This document shows positions 12,150 to 14,538 of a stretch of 14,538 nucleotides of DNA, piece by piece. Location: assembly GCA_038229295.1 (NCBI GenBank), contig JBBROO010000059.1:1-14538 (forward strand), in the 5' to 3' direction. The notes beneath the pieces are model-generated. The model searched no databases and was not told where the DNA came from. It saw only the letters and a list, made by a program, of their open reading frames with translations. How positions within the stretch are numbered: position 1 is the stretch's first letter; every line of letters begins with the position of its first letter. Made by a program: the position numbers and the translations under genes. This DNA is from JAJPGZ01 sp038229295 (lineage in GTDB: Bacteria; Verrucomicrobiota; Verrucomicrobiia; Chthoniobacterales; UBA10450).

Positions 12150-14270
12150 ATGAAGCGGCCTCGGTCGTTCGCTGCGGCGAACGCCATCTTTCTCTTGTCG
12201 ATCTTCGCCGGCATCGGCGAGATGCGGGCGCAAATGTACCAGGGCCGCGAGCTAGTGAAGGCCGAGCTGATCGCGGACACGAGCGCCATCGTTCCGGGCA
12301 AATCTTTTACTGCCGGACTGCTTCTGCGGATGGCCCCCGGCTGGCATACCTATTGGAAATTTTCCGGCGACGCTGGTCTTCCGACCGAACTGAAATGGAA
12401 GCTTCCGCCCGGTTGGAAAGCCGGCGAACTTCAGTGGCCCGTTCCGCTGAGCCTGAAAGATCCCGGCGATATCCAAACCTACGGCTACAGCGACGAAGTT
12501 TTGCTCATGCAGGAAATCACGCCGCCGGCGTCGCTGAACGAGACCGCCGTGAAATTATCGGCCGACGCGAACTGGCTTGTTTGCGAACGCCTTTGCATTC
12601 CCGGCAGCGCGAATCTCCAACTGCATCTGCCAAGATCGACAACCAGCATTCCGGCAAATGCCGAAATTTTCGCGCGCTACCGCCGGCTTCTACCGCAAGC
12701 ATTGCCGAAAAACGACGCGGTCGTGAGCGATTGGAAGCGCAGCGCTTCCGAAATCTCGTTCGTCGTCAAAAATTCCGGCCTAACGAAAGCACCGTTTGTC
12801 GATTTCTATCCGTTGCCCGATGAAAAAACCGTGGTCGGTCATCCCAAGATCGACAAGGGCGACGGCGCCGTCACCTTTCACATCCCGTTCGAAGCCACGC
12901 CGCCCGACCAGATCCGCGGCCTCATCGTCATAGGCCAAAGCGCGACCGATGAAAACCGAAGCGGCTGGATATTCGGCGGCGAAATGCCGACCGCCTCGGC
13001 CAATGTCCCCATTCCGGCGGCCTCGCGCGGCCTTCTCACATTTCTTTTCTTCGGTTTCATTGGCGGATTCATTTTGAATCTGATGCCGTGCGTCTTGCCG
13101 GTGATCTCGCTCAAGATTTTCGGATTCGTGCAACAAGCCGGGCAAGATCGACATCGTATTTTGCGCAGCGGTCTCGCCTTTGTCGCCGGCATCTTCGCCT
13201 GGTTCATCGCGCTCGCGCTTGTTCTCATCGCGCTGAAAGCCGCCGGTCATCAAATCACCTGGGCGGCGCAATTCACCAATCCGTATTTCGTTTTAGCTCT
13301 CAGCGTCATCGTCCTCGTATTCGCTTTGAATCTGTTCGGCGTTTTCGAAATCACACCACCGCAAGCGATCATGCGCGTGGCCGGCTCGACCGCAACGCAT
13401 GGCGACGCCGGGTCATTTTTCCAAGGTGTGTTTGCAACCGTTCTCGCCACTCCGTGCACGGCGCCATTTCTCGGCACCGCGCTCGGGTTCGCTTTCACGC
13501 AATCCGCCGCCGTCATCTTGTCGATGTTCGTCGCCATCGCCGCCGGAATGAGCGCGCCTTATCTGCTTCTCAGCGCGCAACCGGCGTGGCTGCGATTTCT
13601 GCCCAAGCCCGGTCCGTGGATGGAAAATGTAAAACAATTCATGGGCTTTCTGTTACTGGCGACGTTGCTCTTTCTTCTCTACGTCCTCGGCGCGGAACGC
13701 GGTTACGAAGCGCTCATCTGGGCTTCGTGTTTTTTGCTCGTCGTTAGTCTCGCGTGCTGGATGAAAGGCCGCTTCGTTAGGCCAACGGCTTCTGTCGCCA
13801 ATCGCGCAATCGTCCTCGTGCTCATGCTCGTGCTGGTAATCGTGAGCGGCGTCTACTTTATCGGAAGCAAATTTTCATCGGCTAAGATCGACATCGTTGA
13901 AAGCAGTGGCGACTGGCAGGCATTCACGCCGGAGAAATTGAAATCGGAGCTCGATCAAAACCACCCGGTCTTCGTCGATTTCACCGCCGCGTGGTGCATC
14001 ACGTGCAAGTTCAACGAGAAAAGCGTGCTCGAAAGCGGAGCTGTTCGCGAATCGTTCCAACGCCACGCCGTCACGAAAATGAAAGCCGATTGGACCAATG
14101 GCGATCCGGCCATCACAAAATTATTGCAACAATTCGGCCGGCCGGGTGTCCCACTTTACGTGCTTTATCCCGGCAAAGCGGGCGAACCATTTGTATTTCC
14201 GGAATTGCTGACCCGGGGCATGGTCCTGGAGAAACTTGAAACCGTAAGATCGACAATCGCATCTCACTAA
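12150..14270 (+). CDS. dsbD: Thiol:disulfide interchange protein DsbD/ScsB family
   Basis: This reductase passes electrons from cytoplasmic thioredoxin through the membrane to periplasmic thiol proteins. The 706-residue product has a signal peptide (MKRPRSFAAANAIFLLSIFAG). Next is an N-terminal immunoglobulin-like acceptor domain (about 30-280) with the pair in LVCERLCIPG (C145, C149). The CcdA-like membrane core (about 290-590, roughly eight helices) carries the cysteines of LMPCVLP (C314) and ATPCTAPFLG (C436). A C-terminal thioredoxin domain has the active site WCITCK (C616, C619). I chose the ATG at 12150; a GTG at 12135 would add only five residues. Six AAGATCGACA motifs lie in it, more than in any other gene here. 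The redoxin gene downstream is probably its periplasmic client. Identification is firm; DsbD versus ScsB is not resolved. Confidence 0.94.
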   Translation: MKRPRSFAAANAIFLLSIFAGIGEMRAQMYQGRELVKAELIADTSAIVPGKSFTAGLLLRMAPGWHTYWKFSGDAGLPTELKWKLPPGWKAGELQWPVPLSLKDPGDIQTYGYSDEVLLMQEITPPASLNETAVKLSADANWLVCERLCIPGSANLQLHLPRSTTSIPANAEIFARYRRLLPQALPKNDAVVSDWKRSASEISFVVKNSGLTKAPFVDFYPLPDEKTVVGHPKIDKGDGAVTFHIPFEATPPDQIRGLIVIGQSATDENRSGWIFGGEMPTASANVPIPAASRGLLTFLFFGFIGGFILNLMPCVLPVISLKIFGFVQQAGQDRHRILRSGLAFVAGIFAWFIALALVLIALKAAGHQITWAAQFTNPYFVLALSVIVLVFALNLFGVFEITPPQAIMRVAGSTATHGDAGSFFQGVFATVLATPCTAPFLGTALGFAFTQSAAVILSMFVAIAAGMSAPYLLLSAQPAWLRFLPKPGPWMENVKQFMGFLLLATLLFLLYVLGAERGYEALIWASCFLLVVSLACWMKGRFVRPTASVANRAIVLVLMLVLVIVSGVYFIGSKFSSAKIDIVESSGDWQAFTPEKLKSELDQNHPVFVDFTAAWCITCKFNEKSVLESGAVRESFQRHAVTKMKADWTNGDPAITKLLQQFGRPGVPLYVLYPGKAGEPFVFPELLTRGMVLEKLETVRSTIASH

Positions 14271-14271
14271 A

Positions 14272-14360
14272 TAACCACGAATTGACACGAAGGGACAGGA
14301 ATTCAGGAGACGGTCTTTTGCAGAAGCCCATTCGTGTTCATTAGTGTCTATTCGTGGTTA
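14272..14360. repeat. Imperfect palindromic intergenic repeat (ACCACGAAT...ATTCGTGGT type)
   Basis: The left arm (14272-14291: TAACCACGAAT then GACACGAA) pairs with the right arm (14331-14360: TTCGTG, GTGTC, ATTCGTGGTTA) around a central spacer. This fills the whole gap between dsbD and the redoxin gene. Similar CACGAAT/GACACGAA sequences occur between genes of many environmental bacteria, in my recollection. As RNA it would form a hairpin that could end or stabilise the dsbD message. Only one copy is in the window. Confidence 0.6.
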
Positions 14361-14364
14361 GAAT
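14359..14364 (+). promoter_or_regulatory. Candidate -10 element before the redoxin gene
   Basis: TAGAAT lies six bases before the ATG at 14371, inside GGTTAGAATT, the same ten bases that precede putA. The would-be -35 (TTCATT at 14337-14342, 16 bases upstream) is weak. It lies partly in the right arm of the palindromic repeat, so the repeat may supply the promoter. Confidence 0.3.
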
Positions 14365-14370
14365 TCTTCT

Positions 14371-14538
14371 ATGAAAACAAAATCCATCCTCATCACTGCA
14401 GGCTCACTCATCGCCACCACGCTTCTCGCCGTTGACTCACCGCCGGTCGGCAGCGCCGCGCCCGATTTCTCGGCCGCCGATTCGAAAGGCAAAACGCATT
14501 CGCTCGCGCAATACAAAGGCAAATACGTCGTCCTCGAA
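14371..14538 (+). CDS. Exported redoxin / AhpC-TSA family protein (5' part, cut by window end)
   Basis: The visible 56 codons give a signal-like start (MKTKSILITAGSLIATTLLA). The entry into a thioredoxin-fold peroxiredoxin or TlpA-like domain follows: VGSAAPDFSAADSKGKTHS then LAQYKGKYVVLE. The P.F...D..GK...L..Y.GK.VVL pattern is the standard beginning of AhpC/TSA-redoxin domains; the active-site Cys would follow beyond the edge. The product would act outside the cytoplasm and could be kept reduced by the DsbD encoded 100 bases upstream. Peroxiredoxin and disulfide reductase cannot be told apart without the missing part. Confidence 0.85.
   Translation, partial: MKTKSILITAGSLIATTLLAVDSPPVGSAAPDFSAADSKGKTHSLAQYKGKYVVLE

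Larger units (their letters stand above)
1109..13781. repeat. Dispersed motif CCTAACGA/G, 11 copies
   Basis: Plus copies start at 1109, 2238, 4334, 6129, 6832, 9007 and 12779; minus copies (T/CCGTTAGG) at 1338, 1360, 2518 and 13774. Eight are CCTAACGA, and six of these extend to GCCTAACGA. CCTAACG alone would be expected fewer than twice. In coding copies it forces uncommon codons such as CTA Leu and AGG Arg, which suggests selection on DNA. Confidence 0.75.
193..14255. repeat. Dispersed 10-mer AAGATCGACA, 17 exact copies
   Basis: Plus-strand copies start at 251, 4274, 5196, 6525, 6942, 8240, 8600, 9092, 12632, 12846, 13144, 13884 and 14246. Minus-strand copies (TGTCGATCTT) start at 193, 5986, 9912 and 12196. 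The base after the motif is A, T or G but never C, and the preceding bases are often GC or CT. Copies encode K-I-D, Q-D-R-H, R-S-T, V-D-L or L-S-I depending on frame and orientation, so the constraint is on DNA and not on protein. Nine-of-ten variants occur at 429, 5211 and 7197. Confidence 0.9.

Noticed and set aside
12116..12823. 235-codon plus-strand frame at the start of dsbD
   Set aside because: It is an out-of-frame, Arg/Ser-rich shadow of the dsbD N-terminal domain.

Overview
The window looks like a soil-type Verrucomicrobia chromosome, probably Chthoniobacterales/Spartobacteria and similar to Candidatus Udaeobacter. That assignment is an inference. It rests on the GC-moderate base composition, on secreted proteins whose C-terminal dockerin-like tail (ending in the style KSKSGTxLP) I associate with that group, on a matrixin with a Pro-Thr linker beside a secreted companion, and on the absence of clear Shine-Dalgarno sequences before almost every start. 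No rRNA, tRNA, CRISPR array or transposase gene was found. Left part (1-2110): the 5' part of rsmI (16S rRNA 2'-O-methyltransferase) runs off the left edge on the minus strand. A two-gene cassette lies directly upstream of it (a 69-aa small protein and a nucleotidyltransferase-fold protein). A 25-bp copy of the rsmI start flanks the cassette on its far side, as if the cassette had been inserted at the rsmI start codon. Then come a small membrane protein, the last 13 codons of a lost dockerin-tailed protein, and a RelE/ParE-like toxin with its antitoxin. Middle (2282-9292): a secreted protein with seven cysteine-paired repeats (probable seven-bladed beta-propeller) and a dockerin-like tail; a trifunctional-type but regulator-free PutA (proline dehydrogenase plus glutamate-semialdehyde dehydrogenase), which turns proline into glutamate; a divergent DUF2127-like membrane protein; a tiny conserved-looking membrane peptide; a structured intergenic hairpin; and a PLP-dependent threonine aldolase. 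PutA and threonine aldolase are both amino-acid catabolic enzymes but are not in one operon. Right part (9333-14538): a lipoprotein, a secreted zinc metalloprotease (matrixin) with Pro-Thr linkers, a secreted 188-aa companion, a convergent 80-aa membrane-anchored protein, and then a DsbD/ScsB-type thiol:disulfide reductase followed by an exported redoxin that is cut by the right edge. The last two should work together, DsbD carrying electrons across the membrane to a periplasmic thiol enzyme. The most unusual signal is not a gene. The 10-mer AAGATCGACA occurs 17 times exactly (13 on plus, 4 on minus) in 14.5 kb, where about 0.03 would be expected by chance. It appears in five different coding-frame/orientation contexts and once between genes, and it is concentrated in core-type genes (rsmI, putA, threonine aldolase, dsbD) while the toxin/nucleotidyltransferase/secreted-protein genes are almost free of it. 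A second motif, CCTAACGA (often GCCTAACGA), is also strongly over-represented. The pattern resembles the DNA-uptake sequences of Neisseriaceae and Pasteurellaceae, or another genome-wide non-palindromic signal. I know of no description of these motifs, and their function is unknown.
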